From contig MLAK01000706.1 in the NCBI GenBank assembly GCA_001839685.1, forward strand, positions 14,304 to 59,040: 44,737 bases of DNA, written 5' to 3'. Below the pieces are notes generated by a model. The model made no database searches. It was not told where the DNA came from and worked only from the letters and a program-made list of their open reading frames with translations. The stretch is from Tritrichomonas foetus (Eukaryota; Parabasalia; Tritrichomonadida; Tritrichomonadidae). This document shows positions 19,257 to 28,795 of the stretch, in pieces. Numbering within the stretch: position 1 is the first letter of the stretch; the number at the start of each line of letters is the position of its first letter. A program made the position numbers and the translations under genes.

Positions 19257-20507
19257 ATGACATCATTCATGAATCGTCTTTCCAAAGCGATTATATCGAA
19301 CTTTTCAACCTTAAACGAAGAATCAGCCACTGCGTTTTTGAATGAGATTTCTTTAAATAAAGATCTTTCCAAAAGAATCATTTCATGGCTCGCCGTTTCC
19401 GGAATTATCCCATATTCAAAAACCGGTTCAATCCTCGAGTTGTCCAGAAAATTCAAAGAATATAAAAAAATGGCGAATATGTATGAATTGGAAGACCCAA
19501 TTCTGATTAATTCTGACACTCACGGCCAACTAGAATGCTCCAGATGGAATAGGTTTCACTCAATTGTTTGCGGAGACACAGAAAGGACGATAATTTGGTT
19601 CAATCAAATATATCATCAAATGAACGAAAATAATCGAGAAGAGGAAGACCAAATAACAATACAAAATAGCACCCCAAGCTGCATCCAGCAGGAAAATGAA
19701 ATGTCTGCGCGAGAAAGAATTAATAGAATATTTAAATTTTTACTTTTCGAAAACAGACAATTTAGTTACGCTCAAGGATACGATAGATTTGCGTTTGCAA
19801 CTTTTTCAATTGCGGTTACCGTTTTTGTGAACAAATATCGACTTCCATTTTTATTTGCGGAAATGATTTCATTTTGGCTCACAAAGGAGTTCATTAAAAT
19901 GTCCAGAATCAAAACATTAATGGGTGATATGAATTTCTGCCAAATCCACTTTCAAGAGCTGGATTTGATTTTTTCCAAATTTGCGCCAAAAGTTATGAAC
20001 TCTCTTTTTGACTCTGGAAATTCATCCATCCACTTTGTCCTTCGGTGGGAATTCCTTCTTTTTGCAGAAGAACATGAAAAAATTGATGACATTTTATTGA
20101 TTTGGGATCATTTGATCACCAAACAAAGAAATCCCTTAGTTTTCCAGCAATTTCTGAATGCTCTAGATATTGCGCATGTAATTCAAGTCACTTCCGAGGA
20201 GGGAAAAACAATGATGGAGAGTCTTCAGCAAAATAAAAAGTGGGACATCTTAAAAATCATGAAGGATTCAAATGCCATCTATTTAAATGGGAAAGAAAAA
20301 GGAGACAATGACACCTTTGCTAAAACTAATCTCCCAAATCAGACATTTGCTGGAAGAATTGATTTTGAAAATAACAAAGTTGATGAAAATCATCGAAATG
20401 GTCGAACGAATGGAAACAACGATCCAGTTAGTCCTTTATCAGTAGCAACAGCTGTTGTTGTTTCTTCATTTTGTTCATTTTTATTATATAAGCGGATTAA
20501 TAAATAG
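19257..20507 (+). CDS. Tail-anchored TBC-domain Rab GTPase-activating protein (TBC1D20/Gyp8-like architecture)
   Basis: This 416-residue protein has a TBC domain at about residues 35-315. The dual-finger catalytic residues are visible: VCGDTERT (104-111) supplies the arginine finger Arg110, and the SYAQGYD motif (170-176) supplies the glutamine finger Gln173. The later FVLRWEFLLF (260-269) and ILLIWDHLI (279-287) correspond to the conserved R-W...LWD block. It should therefore stimulate GTP hydrolysis by a Rab. The C-terminus has one hydrophobic segment, VATAVVVSSFCSFLLY, followed by KRINK, which suggests a tail anchor. A GAP domain plus C-terminal anchor resembles the ER Rab1 GAPs TBC1D20 and Gyp8; the Rab substrate is inferred from architecture only. 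The leader before the ATG is pyrimidine-rich. Confidence 0.8.
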   Translation: MTSFMNRLSKAIISNFSTLNEESATAFLNEISLNKDLSKRIISWLAVSGIIPYSKTGSILELSRKFKEYKKMANMYELEDPILINSDTHGQLECSRWNRFHSIVCGDTERTIIWFNQIYHQMNENNREEEDQITIQNSTPSCIQQENEMSARERINRIFKFLLFENRQFSYAQGYDRFAFATFSIAVTVFVNKYRLPFLFAEMISFWLTKEFIKMSRIKTLMGDMNFCQIHFQELDLIFSKFAPKVMNSLFDSGNSSIHFVLRWEFLLFAEEHEKIDDILLIWDHLITKQRNPLVFQQFLNALDIAHVIQVTSEEGKTMMESLQQNKKWDILKIMKDSNAIYLNGKEKGDNDTFAKTNLPNQTFAGRIDFENNKVDENHRNGRTNGNNDPVSPLSVATAVVVSSFCSFLLYKRINK

Positions 20508-20599
20508 ATTTCATGAATCATATATTTTGCTCGTTTATTTTTTTTAGACTCACATAATTCATTATTTCTTATGGATTTTTATTTCCTATGAGTTTTGAA

Positions 20600-20743
20600 T
20601 CGATTAAATTAATGTGATGTGAACTTTGTTGACCCTTTCGACTCATTCGGTCATTGGAGGAAGTGTTGGCGAATGAACACAGTTCCTCAAAGTCGAAGTG
20701 ACCCAAAGACCCAGCAAAGTTCACATCACATTAATTCATTCGA
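20600..20743. repeat. GC-rich hairpin/inverted-repeat element (MITE or structured RNA candidate)
   Basis: Two 21-base arms, 20608-20628 and 20715-20735, are exact reverse complements. Pairing extends outward with two mismatches to 20600 and 20743, where both ends read TCGA. The 86-base centre is much richer in G+C than its surroundings and offers further pairing, for example CATTCG with CGAATG, and GGAGGAA with TTCCTC, which cross each other. I do not recognise a tRNA, 5S, SRP or RNase P signature. A small terminal-inverted-repeat transposon and a stable noncoding RNA are both possible. Confidence 0.6.
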
Positions 20744-21360
20744 TTTTTTCTACTTTTAGCCTTTATTTGACCTTTCTAGCCACGGTTTCATAACTCATAT
20801 CTACGTATAGTGATGATCTGATCGAAAAAATGAACCACAAAATAGTTTTTAAAATTTCTTATGACAATTGTTAATGATTATTCCGAGATAATAACTTAAC
20901 TCACAAGGAAAACAACAATAATATTATTTTTGTGAAAAGAAAAGGAAAGCTATATCTTAAATAACATATTAAGACATGAATGATTTAAATTATTTGATCA
21001 TTGAGTCGATCAAATGATTATTTGTCGAAAATAGGATAATTTATGAAAATAAAATAAGTTTGTGAAATGGAGATCAATTATTATTATTGAAGTACAAAGA
21101 AGAATTGTATTTCACTTGATCAATAAGATTATAACATCGTTATTCTTGTGAAACACATTGGATTCGAAATTTTCTAATGGTGATAAAAATTCCGAAAATT
21201 TGAAGCTTAATCTGGCCATAATAGATATAAAATTTCACAATTTTGAAATATTGTTTTTCTATCACATTGAAAAATGACCAATTAAATCAATTTCTATTAA
21301 AAATTGAAATAAAAAAATGTTTGTTAGAACTTTTAATATCATTGAAAAAGCTGAAAACTA

Positions 21361-21399
21361 TGAAAAAGTTTCATTCGTGGACCTATTTTCTGAAAAAGT
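21361..21399 (+). promoter_or_regulatory. Two TGAAAAAGT motifs upstream of the AKT-like kinase
   Basis: Exact copies lie at 21361-21369 and 21391-21399, about 120-160 bases before the ATG. A related TGAAAAAGC is at about 21343. The same nine-mer occurs upstream of three other plus-strand genes in the window. Confidence 0.35.
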
Positions 21400-21517
21400 G
21401 AATTAGTGACCACAAAACTTTACTCACAAAACGATCGATGAGATCAAAAAACGTTCGAATATTTCTGTGAATTTCAGAAAAATAACATAATTAATTATTT
21501 TTAATTATATTTTCCTC

Positions 21518-22852
21518 ATGAGCGCCTCAACAACCTCAACTCTCAGTGGAAACCTCAAGAAGAAGGGTGCCTTCTTGGGCATCTGGAATAGTTGCTATTG
21601 CGAGATGAGGAAGAACGAATTATATGTATTTAAGAATTCTTCAAGCAAGAAGCCCGAACGCGTCATTAAAATAACTCCAAAAACGAAAATTCAGATGGTA
21701 ACAGGCGATAAAGCTCCAAGATTAGTGATTGAAAATCCAAAGGAGTCAAATGCAGTTTTCTCATGCGATGATGAGTCAAAGCTGCTCCAGTGGGTTTTGG
21801 TTCTCCGGTCTGCCACTTTTACATCATCAACAGTTTCAATGGACACGTTCAGGATCATTGCTGTTATCGGAAGAGGATTCTATGGAAAAGTCATGCTCGT
21901 CATGAATAAAGAAAGCAATGAACTTTTTGCACTCAAAACAATCAGAAAATGTAAACTTGTTCAGAATAAGAAATTTTACACAGTTTTGAGGGAACGGAAT
22001 ATATTAGTGAAAGCTAGAAACCCTTTCCTTGTCTCACTTTATCATGCTTTCCAAACTGACACCAAGTTTTACTTTGTGCTTGAATATGTTCCAGGTGGTG
22101 AACTTTTCAATCGAATGAATAAAGAAGATCACATTCCACCGAACCAAGTAAAATTGTATGTAGCCGAAGTGGCTATTGCTATTGAATATCTGCATAGTAT
22201 TGATATCGTTTACAGGGACTTGAAACCAGAAAATGTCCTTATTTCAAAAGATGGGCATGTCAAATTAACTGATTTTGGACTTTCAAAAGATTTGGATAAT
22301 GAAGATACTACTTCTACATTTTGTGGAACACCTGAATATGCAGCTCCAGAAGTGATTCGAAAGAATCAATATGGAAAGGAAATTGATTGGTGGTCATTGG
22401 GCGTTTTAACATTCGAATTATTATTCGATCGTCTTCCATTTGAAGCCCCAAATCGTCCTAAGTTGTTCCATCAAATCTTAAATGAAGAACCAAATTTTCC
22501 AAACTTGACCGATCCTGATACTAAAAATTTCATTAGCAGTCTGTTGATAAAGGATCCCAAGAAGCGGGCAGATTTCAAGAAAATCAAAAATCATCCATTT
22601 TTCGATGGTTTAGATTTCGATGATGTAGCTAATTTGAAAGTTAAGCCTGAATTCATACCAATCGTTGATATGGACCCGAGGCAGAAGCCACAGAACTTTG
22701 ATTCTGAATATACTGAAGAGCAACCTTATGATTCACTTGCCCAGCCAGTTGAAGGTGCTGCTGTTCATTTTAGCGGCTTCTCTTTCGACGCAGAATCATC
22801 AATACTTACAAGCAACATCGATTCCTCTCTAATTGCTCAACCAGTGTATTGA
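21518..22852 (+). CDS. AKT-like AGC protein kinase with N-terminal PH domain
   Basis: This 444-residue protein has a PH domain at about 8-98 (SGNLKKKGAFLGIWNSCYCE at its start) and a Ser/Thr kinase domain at about 111-363. Catalytic features are intact: glycine loop GRGFYG (118-123), ATP-anchoring Lys140, Glu159, YRDLKPEN (232-239), DFG (252-254), activation loop TFCGTPEYAAPE (267-278) with Thr267 as the PDK1-type site, and DWWSLG (290-295). A C-terminal AGC tail carries the hydrophobic motif FSGFSF (418-423) with Ser422. Canonical AKT ends near this motif; here about 20 residues follow. The PH domain implies recruitment to phosphoinositide-rich membranes, although its ligand cannot be told from sequence. 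The TCATGA at the start places an initiator-like TCA over the ATG itself. Confidence 0.9.
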   Translation: MSASTTSTLSGNLKKKGAFLGIWNSCYCEMRKNELYVFKNSSSKKPERVIKITPKTKIQMVTGDKAPRLVIENPKESNAVFSCDDESKLLQWVLVLRSATFTSSTVSMDTFRIIAVIGRGFYGKVMLVMNKESNELFALKTIRKCKLVQNKKFYTVLRERNILVKARNPFLVSLYHAFQTDTKFYFVLEYVPGGELFNRMNKEDHIPPNQVKLYVAEVAIAIEYLHSIDIVYRDLKPENVLISKDGHVKLTDFGLSKDLDNEDTTSTFCGTPEYAAPEVIRKNQYGKEIDWWSLGVLTFELLFDRLPFEAPNRPKLFHQILNEEPNFPNLTDPDTKNFISSLLIKDPKKRADFKKIKNHPFFDGLDFDDVANLKVKPEFIPIVDMDPRQKPQNFDSEYTEEQPYDSLAQPVEGAAVHFSGFSFDAESSILTSNIDSSLIAQPVY

Positions 22853-23098
22853 ACATACCGAAAGGTTCTTACATATTCCTCAAGTTAATATTGATTATAC
22901 GATTAATTATCTTTATTATTAATATTAATATTATATATTACATATGTTTCTATTATAAATACTATTTCCACATAAATATTTTCGTTTTGATATTTAATGT
23001 TTGTTTATTCATATACTTTTTATGTTTCGATATTGATTGAAATAAAGAATATGATAGAGAATAGAGGTAATTTAAATATATTTTTATTGCGATACAAA

Positions 23099-24271
23099 TT
23101 ATTTATTTCTTCTTCTTATTTCATCCTCAGATATATTGTTGATAAGAGGTGAATCAACTTTGGTCAATGAACCATCAACTTTTTTCTTTATTTTTTCACA
23201 TTCATTTTTAGTAGAGCAAAAACGTAATAAGAAAATCAAAACTAGGATTATTCCAAGGATTATGGCTCCAAATTTCAATATTAATTCGTAATTTATGAAG
23301 AACCCTGAGACATAAAGAAGAGGATATGGCTTTGTCCAACTAATATCGTCAAATGAAACACTTAATTGATATTGACCTGCATCATGTGGAGGAACATTAC
23401 ACTCCAATTTGTTTGATGCTATTTTATGACATTGTATTTTCTGCTTCCCTAATTGTGCATAAACTTCTTTCATTGAAGAAATATCTAATTCGAATTCAAC
23501 TTCAACGGTTGATGAGATCAATGGAGATACATATGGTGGAGATATTTTGATAATTTTGTTTAAATAATTTCTTTTTCCTGCAATTTTTGGTAATTCAATT
23601 TTCGTTGGATTAATTGTAGGTGTTAGTATGATAATGTCAGGAATTGGAATGTTAGATGTTGATGGAATATCGTGAACAATATTTTTTGTTGTTTCCTTAT
23701 TTTTTATATTTTCATTGCTAGAAGTTTCTTTTTCTGTTTTAGTAATATTACTAGTAATATTCAATTGTGTGGGAAGTGGTGTTGGAACTATTGAGTTGTT
23801 CACATCATTATCAGATGAATTTACTGGTTGATTAATAACTGGTGTATTATGATTATTAATAATTGGTGTATTATGATTATTATCTTTATGGGAATCATCT
23901 GTTGTATTGGTCTCTACAGCTTGATTTTTATTCTCAATATTAGCGTCATGATTTTGTGATGCTTGAGTATCATAGTATTCATCATCATCTAGATTTAATT
24001 GGTCATTGGGGCCAGGATAACGAAGTTGGTCTTTTTCTTGATCAATTTCCTCATATATATTTTCTTTGTCATTATCAGCAATATTACTATCACCATCAAT
24101 AGAATCATCATTGATATCATCATTATTCACATTTTCAATGAATTGTTGTTGATCTAAATTATCAATACCTTTCAAAGAATGACTAGACTTAGATCTTCTG
24201 TGACGCTTCTGATGTTTTGTCCTACTAGCTGTGTCTTTGATCAGAAAAAATAATAAAATAAAGAGCTTCAT
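23099..24271 (-). CDS. Type I membrane protein with mucin-like stalk and IPT/TIG-like ectodomain
   Basis: This 390-residue protein has an N-terminal signal peptide (MKLFILLFFLIKDTAS), then basic residues, then a long Asn/Asp/Thr/Ser-rich region with many N-x-S/T sites (about 30-230). An immunoglobulin-like segment follows at about 235-322. Its pattern (ISPPYVSPL..., paired Cys, ECNVPPHDAGQYQLSVSFD, and SWTKPYPLLYV at the end) resembles IPT/TIG domains. One TM lies at about 328-351, followed by a charged 39-residue cytosolic tail. It is likely at the surface or in endosomes, with the IPT-like domain outside; an adhesive or receptor role is inference. The frame opens at GTG 24328, but the ATG at 24271 begins a clean signal peptide and has TCATAT about 20 bases upstream. 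It converges with the kinase gene. Confidence 0.7.
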   Translation of the reverse strand: MKLFILLFFLIKDTASRTKHQKRHRRSKSSHSLKGIDNLDQQQFIENVNNDDINDDSIDGDSNIADNDKENIYEEIDQEKDQLRYPGPNDQLNLDDDEYYDTQASQNHDANIENKNQAVETNTTDDSHKDNNHNTPIINNHNTPVINQPVNSSDNDVNNSIVPTPLPTQLNITSNITKTEKETSSNENIKNKETTKNIVHDIPSTSNIPIPDIIILTPTINPTKIELPKIAGKRNYLNKIIKISPPYVSPLISSTVEVEFELDISSMKEVYAQLGKQKIQCHKIASNKLECNVPPHDAGQYQLSVSFDDISWTKPYPLLYVSGFFINYELILKFGAIILGIILVLIFLLRFCSTKNECEKIKKKVDGSLTKVDSPLINNISEDEIRRRNK

Positions 24272-24869
24272 CGGTTCAATAAGATAAATAAATATGAACG
24301 ATTGAAAAATACTCAAAGTGAAATTCACTAGCTTGATTTGATATGAAAAATACTTTTTTCGTGATTTCTGTTTATTAAAAACAAAATATTAATATTAATT
24401 ATGATATATGAGCAATTATAGATATCAATTGGTATTTTAAATCTTCTACAATGTTTTTGACAGTTTTTTCTCCGATGATATCATCACACAAATAATCTGG
24501 AAAAAGTTTGAAATCATGAAAAAAGGACGATACAGTGAATATCAAGACTTTTGCTAATCGGTCTATAAAAAAAAAAAATTATAATCATCCCGAATTTGAC
24601 CAATTTTTATGCTTGATTTGATCTTAAATTTCAATAGTTCGATAAAAATGAATTTAATTTTCTTTCCGAATCAATATAAAGCGTCACTTTTGGAGTTTTT
24701 TGAATTTTTCATATAACTTTTTCGCCTAATGAATTTCCTTAAAGCACTTTTCCTACAATTATTCCTTATTTTTATTCAATTTTTTTGATTGGAAACACCC
24801 AATTTTCAATGTGAAATCCTTTCTTTGATTGAAAATTAATATATTAGTTGAAAAGCTAATTTGCTAAAA
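24272..24869. other. Divergent intergenic region
   Basis: About 600 bases of A+T-rich DNA separate the surface protein (-) and the NT-C2 gene (+). A TCATAT motif on the minus strand (24292-24297) is the probable initiator of the surface protein gene. GGAAAAAGT at about 24500 resembles the TGAAAAAGT motif. There is no coding-like frame. Confidence 0.5.
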
Positions 24870-27203
24870 ATGGGAAAAGGAACGAAAAAAATACACGGAC
24901 AACTTAGTTTTACAATCCATTATCTACAAATTGGATCAAAGTCAAACGACCCTTTCCAAATCGAATGGAAAAGAGGTGATTCCCGCGGATACACCGAAAA
25001 AGCTCTCCTGAACGACGAAAACAACGTTACATTCGAGAAAAATTTCAGATGCTCAGTCACTGTTTACATCGATACAAAAACGGGACAAAAGCGGCCAAAG
25101 CTTCTCCAATTAACCGTCGCCATATTTCGAGATGGAACTAAACGTAAAGTTTACGGCAAACTAGTCGTCGATGTATGCAACTACTTTGGTCTGACAACCC
25201 CTCGAATGGACACTTTGCGAATCGACTCACCGCATAAAAAACCATCATCTATCACTCTCTCGGCAATCGTTACAGAAAATTCGAAAATCGATCCAAATAC
25301 TGACTTGACAAGCGTGCTGGAGGACCAGCTCGAAACTGATATCCAAGACGAATGGGATGTATCAGTTGCTGTAACTGAAAGCGATAAGCAGAGAATCGAA
25401 ACCTTCTTTGAAAAGCGCCACGAAGAAAAAGAAAAATTGACGGTTCAATTATCCGAATTTAGAAAAACGCCATCCGCTCAGCCACGGCCAACTCCACGGA
25501 ATAGAATCAGGCCGCCATCTTTAAACGCACCACTCATGGCGGCGCCAGGCGGTTTGGCCGGATTTCTGAATTCAAATAAACCGCAGACAAATCGACCGGT
25601 CATTCCGAAGAAGCAGGGTTTTATTTGTTCAAATTCTGCAGCTCGTCTTTCTTCACTCCCGCCAGTCGATCGAAAGAAGAAGGCAAATTCAATCACTCTT
25701 CAAGATTTCAACGATGAAAAGGCAAAAGATGATGAAGAGGTTACTCCAAACTTACTGAATTCCCTCAATTTGGTTCCTCCTTCCCAGATGATGGAAGAAG
25801 AAGAAAAAGCTGAAAAAGAAGACAAATCTGAAAAGAAAGATAAATCAAAGAAAAAACACAAAAAACATTCAAAAGACAAAGACAAGAAAGAAAAGAAGCA
25901 CAAAAAACACAGAAAAGGCAAAGAATCAAAAGAAGAAGAAGAAACAAATGAAAAAGAAGAAAATGAAGCCAATTCAAAAGGTGATACCAAACCTGAAGAA
26001 AATCCAGAAACTCAACAAGAAGAAAAATCTGAATTAGAACAAGAACAAGAACAAACTCCAGAAGAACCAGCTCAACCAGAAGAACCAAAGAAAGAAGAAC
26101 CAGCTCAACCAGAAGAACCTCAACCAGCTGAAATTCCAAAAGAAGAGCCTAAACAGGAAGAACCCAAGAAAGAAGAAGCTCCAAAGATTGAAACAAAAGT
26201 ATCACCTAAAGAAGCTGCTCGTGAATTCCTTGAAAAAACTACTTCCAGAATTTGGAGTCAAAGTCCCCTTGATGCCACAAAAGGTATTCCAAAAGCATCA
26301 GCTGTTCTTTTCGCTGCCATTGTTGAATCCCAAATCTTACAAACAAATAAAATCACCGACGAAAAGGAATTTCAAGAAATTGCAGATGATTTTGTCAGTA
26401 TATTGAAAACAAGAAGTGTTGTCGAAAGAGCAACATTATATGATAGTTTAGTTGTTGTTCTTTATTTATTGAAACTTATTCGTGGTGCAGAAGGTGATCA
26501 AAACCGAAAAGAATATTTAAGTGAGAAGTTTGCTCAAGAAGTCTGCAAGCCGAAATTCCTTGAATATATTGAAGAAAATTCAATTGATTTAACATCAGCT
26601 GCACAATGTATTGTTATGTGTACTGTTGATAATAATTCCGGAATTAGTTTGATTGATTTATCAATGGAAAGGATTCTTACAAAAGATCCAATGTTCAATG
26701 GAATGAAAGAAGCAGTGAAACAAATGGCGATTCAATTATTTGATATACAGCTTTTAAAGAATCTTCTTGACAATGATTATCAAATTAGATTTGGTAACGC
26801 CGTAATGTGGAATCAAATGTTTTCTGTTGTAAATGAAGAAAAAAATATTGATTTCACTATGTTCCGTGAAGCTATTGGTGTAATGATGATGGCTCAAGGT
26901 ATTTGTGCGAATCCAGAAGTTATGATAGATGTTGCACCGCATTTAACACCACAATTTGTTTATAAAGTCATGGAGAGTGAACTTCCTGATGATTGCCTAC
27001 CACTTTCAAATGATACAACAACATTTGTGGCGTTCTTTAACATTGATAAATCAAGATCTCCTGAAGTAAGTGTTTTCAATTACTATGATGACTTCTCAGA
27101 AATGATTATTGATTTCCCAGACAACTGGAGAGATGTAAAGGTTACTTTTGAAGACGTGAAAGCATTTCCGTTTTTATCAAAGTATTTCAAGGATGAAAAA
27201 TAG
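24870..27203 (+). CDS. NT-type C2 domain protein with Lys/Glu-rich linker and helical C-terminal domain
   Basis: This 777-residue protein has an N-terminal NT-C2 domain (EEIG1/EHBP1 type) at about 3-142: KIHGQLSFTIHYLQIG at the start, paired strands, and KVYGKLVVDVCNYF in the second half. A variable basic region follows, then a highly charged stretch at about 305-440 (KKKHKKHSKDKDKKEKKHKK) passing into Glu/Pro-rich repeats such as EEPAQPEEP. The C-terminal domain (about 445-775) is helical, begins SPKEAAREFLEKTTSRIW and contains VVLYLLKLIRG, and resembles the DIL-like/helical C-terminal regions found in trichomonad NT-C2 proteins. In other eukaryotes NT-C2 proteins link membranes to actin or Rabs. 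The frame opens three codons earlier at TTG. Base composition changes near 25700: CpG-rich before, CpG-poor after. Confidence 0.75.
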   Translation: MGKGTKKIHGQLSFTIHYLQIGSKSNDPFQIEWKRGDSRGYTEKALLNDENNVTFEKNFRCSVTVYIDTKTGQKRPKLLQLTVAIFRDGTKRKVYGKLVVDVCNYFGLTTPRMDTLRIDSPHKKPSSITLSAIVTENSKIDPNTDLTSVLEDQLETDIQDEWDVSVAVTESDKQRIETFFEKRHEEKEKLTVQLSEFRKTPSAQPRPTPRNRIRPPSLNAPLMAAPGGLAGFLNSNKPQTNRPVIPKKQGFICSNSAARLSSLPPVDRKKKANSITLQDFNDEKAKDDEEVTPNLLNSLNLVPPSQMMEEEEKAEKEDKSEKKDKSKKKHKKHSKDKDKKEKKHKKHRKGKESKEEEETNEKEENEANSKGDTKPEENPETQQEEKSELEQEQEQTPEEPAQPEEPKKEEPAQPEEPQPAEIPKEEPKQEEPKKEEAPKIETKVSPKEAAREFLEKTTSRIWSQSPLDATKGIPKASAVLFAAIVESQILQTNKITDEKEFQEIADDFVSILKTRSVVERATLYDSLVVVLYLLKLIRGAEGDQNRKEYLSEKFAQEVCKPKFLEYIEENSIDLTSAAQCIVMCTVDNNSGISLIDLSMERILTKDPMFNGMKEAVKQMAIQLFDIQLLKNLLDNDYQIRFGNAVMWNQMFSVVNEEKNIDFTMFREAIGVMMMAQGICANPEVMIDVAPHLTPQFVYKVMESELPDDCLPLSNDTTTFVAFFNIDKSRSPEVSVFNYYDDFSEMIIDFPDNWRDVKVTFEDVKAFPFLSKYFKDEK

Positions 27204-27586
27204 TCCTTTTTATATGGATGATGTATGGAAATCCTTTTTTGCTTTGTTGATTAAATTAGCATTAGTTTATTAAATTTTCAATATTACTCATAACTTTATT
27301 TTTTACTCATTTTCAAAATGATAAATGTTCAAAATATTAATGATTACAGTAATCGAAACATTGCCATCCTCTTCTAAATCACAATTGGATATTTTTTTAT
27401 GAAAGTACTTTCAGTTCATCGTTTGAATGGAAATAGTTATGCGTTATTGCTTTCTAATTAACCTGAAAGCAAAAAAGTTTTGGGATTTAATTTCAGTGAG
27501 AGCAAAAGTATTTACAATAATACACAATTTGAGGAATATATATTTTATTGACATACATGCAAATTTAATATTAGTTTTAAAAATGT
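27204..27586. other. Convergent 3' intergenic region
   Basis: About 380 A+T-rich bases lie between convergent genes. I see no coding-like frame or repeat. Open frames here are shadows of the minus-strand gene. Confidence 0.5.
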
Positions 27587-28795
27587 TCAGCATCCTGCAG
27601 ATTCCGGCACGATTTGCTGCATTGCTGTTGCAATTTCGCTTGATGCTATTGCATAAAGTGAAAGGATTCTCAGCCATGGTTTCATGGAATCTTCAGCAAA
27701 GAAACTAAGTGTAAAAACAAATCCTAAGAAAATATTTACACAACTTGGAACTAACATTGCCATACAATTCTTTGGGAGAGATTCAATTGACTCTTTACAA
27801 GCAGAAACTGCATTTTTCCAATCTTTCAAAGTCCTTCCTTTATCAAGATTCATTAAAGAACTGAGTGATCGTTTAAGTATAGAAAGTTGAACACATGACC
27901 GAATTATGAAAAATCTTAAAAATGAAGCAAAAAATACAATAGAAACAAAAATAATGTCAACTAGAGTATCATTCAAATATCGAATAATATAGAAACGAGC
28001 ACCAATAAGTAAAAATATATCAGTTGGCACTAAGCTATACAAAATTTCAAAAACAGTTTTTGGATTGTTCATAATATCAGTTACAATTTGACGAAATGCT
28101 GCTGAAGCATAAAGAGAACGATCTGGATTCTTAAATGTTCTGTAAACATAGTTATTTAGCTTAACCGTTTGAATGTAACCAATTGCTAATAAGGATGAAA
28201 TAATCAGTGATGCGATCACAACATGACGGTTTTGGTCAAATAAAAGGTGAATATCAACGGCTCCCAATGGAAAGGCAAGTGATATTGAAACCTGAGAGAA
28301 AACTGTAATTAGGGGAAAAAGAACAACCACATAACTACTATTTTTGAATGTACAAGCCGATCCAAAAGAAATAAAAATGAAAGAAACTGCTAATAAAATC
28401 GCAATATATAAAAAATCTGTTGATCTGTTTGAAAGCTTGGGAATGAAACAAAAAGCAATTGAAAAAGCCATCATGATGATTGATGATCCAAAAAGTGCCA
28501 TAAACGCATAAAGATATTTGGAATTTTCTAATTGCATCACATTTGTTTCATTCACTGTGGCAGCGGTAAAGTAAAGCGCTTCTTTTGATGTCGATGTCGA
28601 TGAATGAACTTTTGACCTTTTGTTAATGAGCGATTTTGAAGATTGAACGATATCACCTGTAATATATTTTGATTTGTCACTTTCTTGAAGAATACAAAAA
28701 GCAACTTTACTGAGTAGAAATTTGTTGGCGATTTTGGGCGATAAGAAATAACAAACAGCAATCGAAATTGCTAAAACTATGAAGGCTTCGATCAT
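27587..28795 (-). CDS. Hypothetical multi-span membrane protein (about 8 TM)
   Basis: This 402-residue protein has hydrophobic segments at about 3-18, 96-118, 127-147, 153-175, 192-210, 275-298, 345-366 and 372-392. There is a Ser/Lys-rich loop between the first and second segments (about 38-92) and a larger soluble loop at about 212-270. I recognise no transporter, channel or receptor signature; function unknown. The frame extends to 28837 only through a TTG, so the ATG at 28795 is used. A seven-codon upstream reading frame (ATG at about 28816) ends in a TGA that overlaps this ATG, as ATGA. Confidence 0.65.
   Translation of the reverse strand: MIEAFIVLAISIAVCYFLSPKIANKFLLSKVAFCILQESDKSKYITGDIVQSSKSLINKRSKVHSSTSTSKEALYFTAATVNETNVMQLENSKYLYAFMALFGSSIIMMAFSIAFCFIPKLSNRSTDFLYIAILLAVSFIFISFGSACTFKNSSYVVVLFPLITVFSQVSISLAFPLGAVDIHLLFDQNRHVVIASLIISSLLAIGYIQTVKLNNYVYRTFKNPDRSLYASAAFRQIVTDIMNNPKTVFEILYSLVPTDIFLLIGARFYIIRYLNDTLVDIIFVSIVFFASFLRFFIIRSCVQLSILKRSLSSLMNLDKGRTLKDWKNAVSACKESIESLPKNCMAMLVPSCVNIFLGFVFTLSFFAEDSMKPWLRILSLYAIASSEIATAMQQIVPESAGC

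Larger units (their letters stand above)
20508..21517. other. Intergenic region with a GC-rich hairpin and kinase upstream motifs
   Basis: About 1 kb lies between the Rab-GAP and the kinase. The GC-rich inverted-repeat element at 20600-20743 and two TGAAAAAGT motifs (listed separately) stand out from otherwise A+T-rich sequence. I see no protein-coding frame. Confidence 0.6.
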
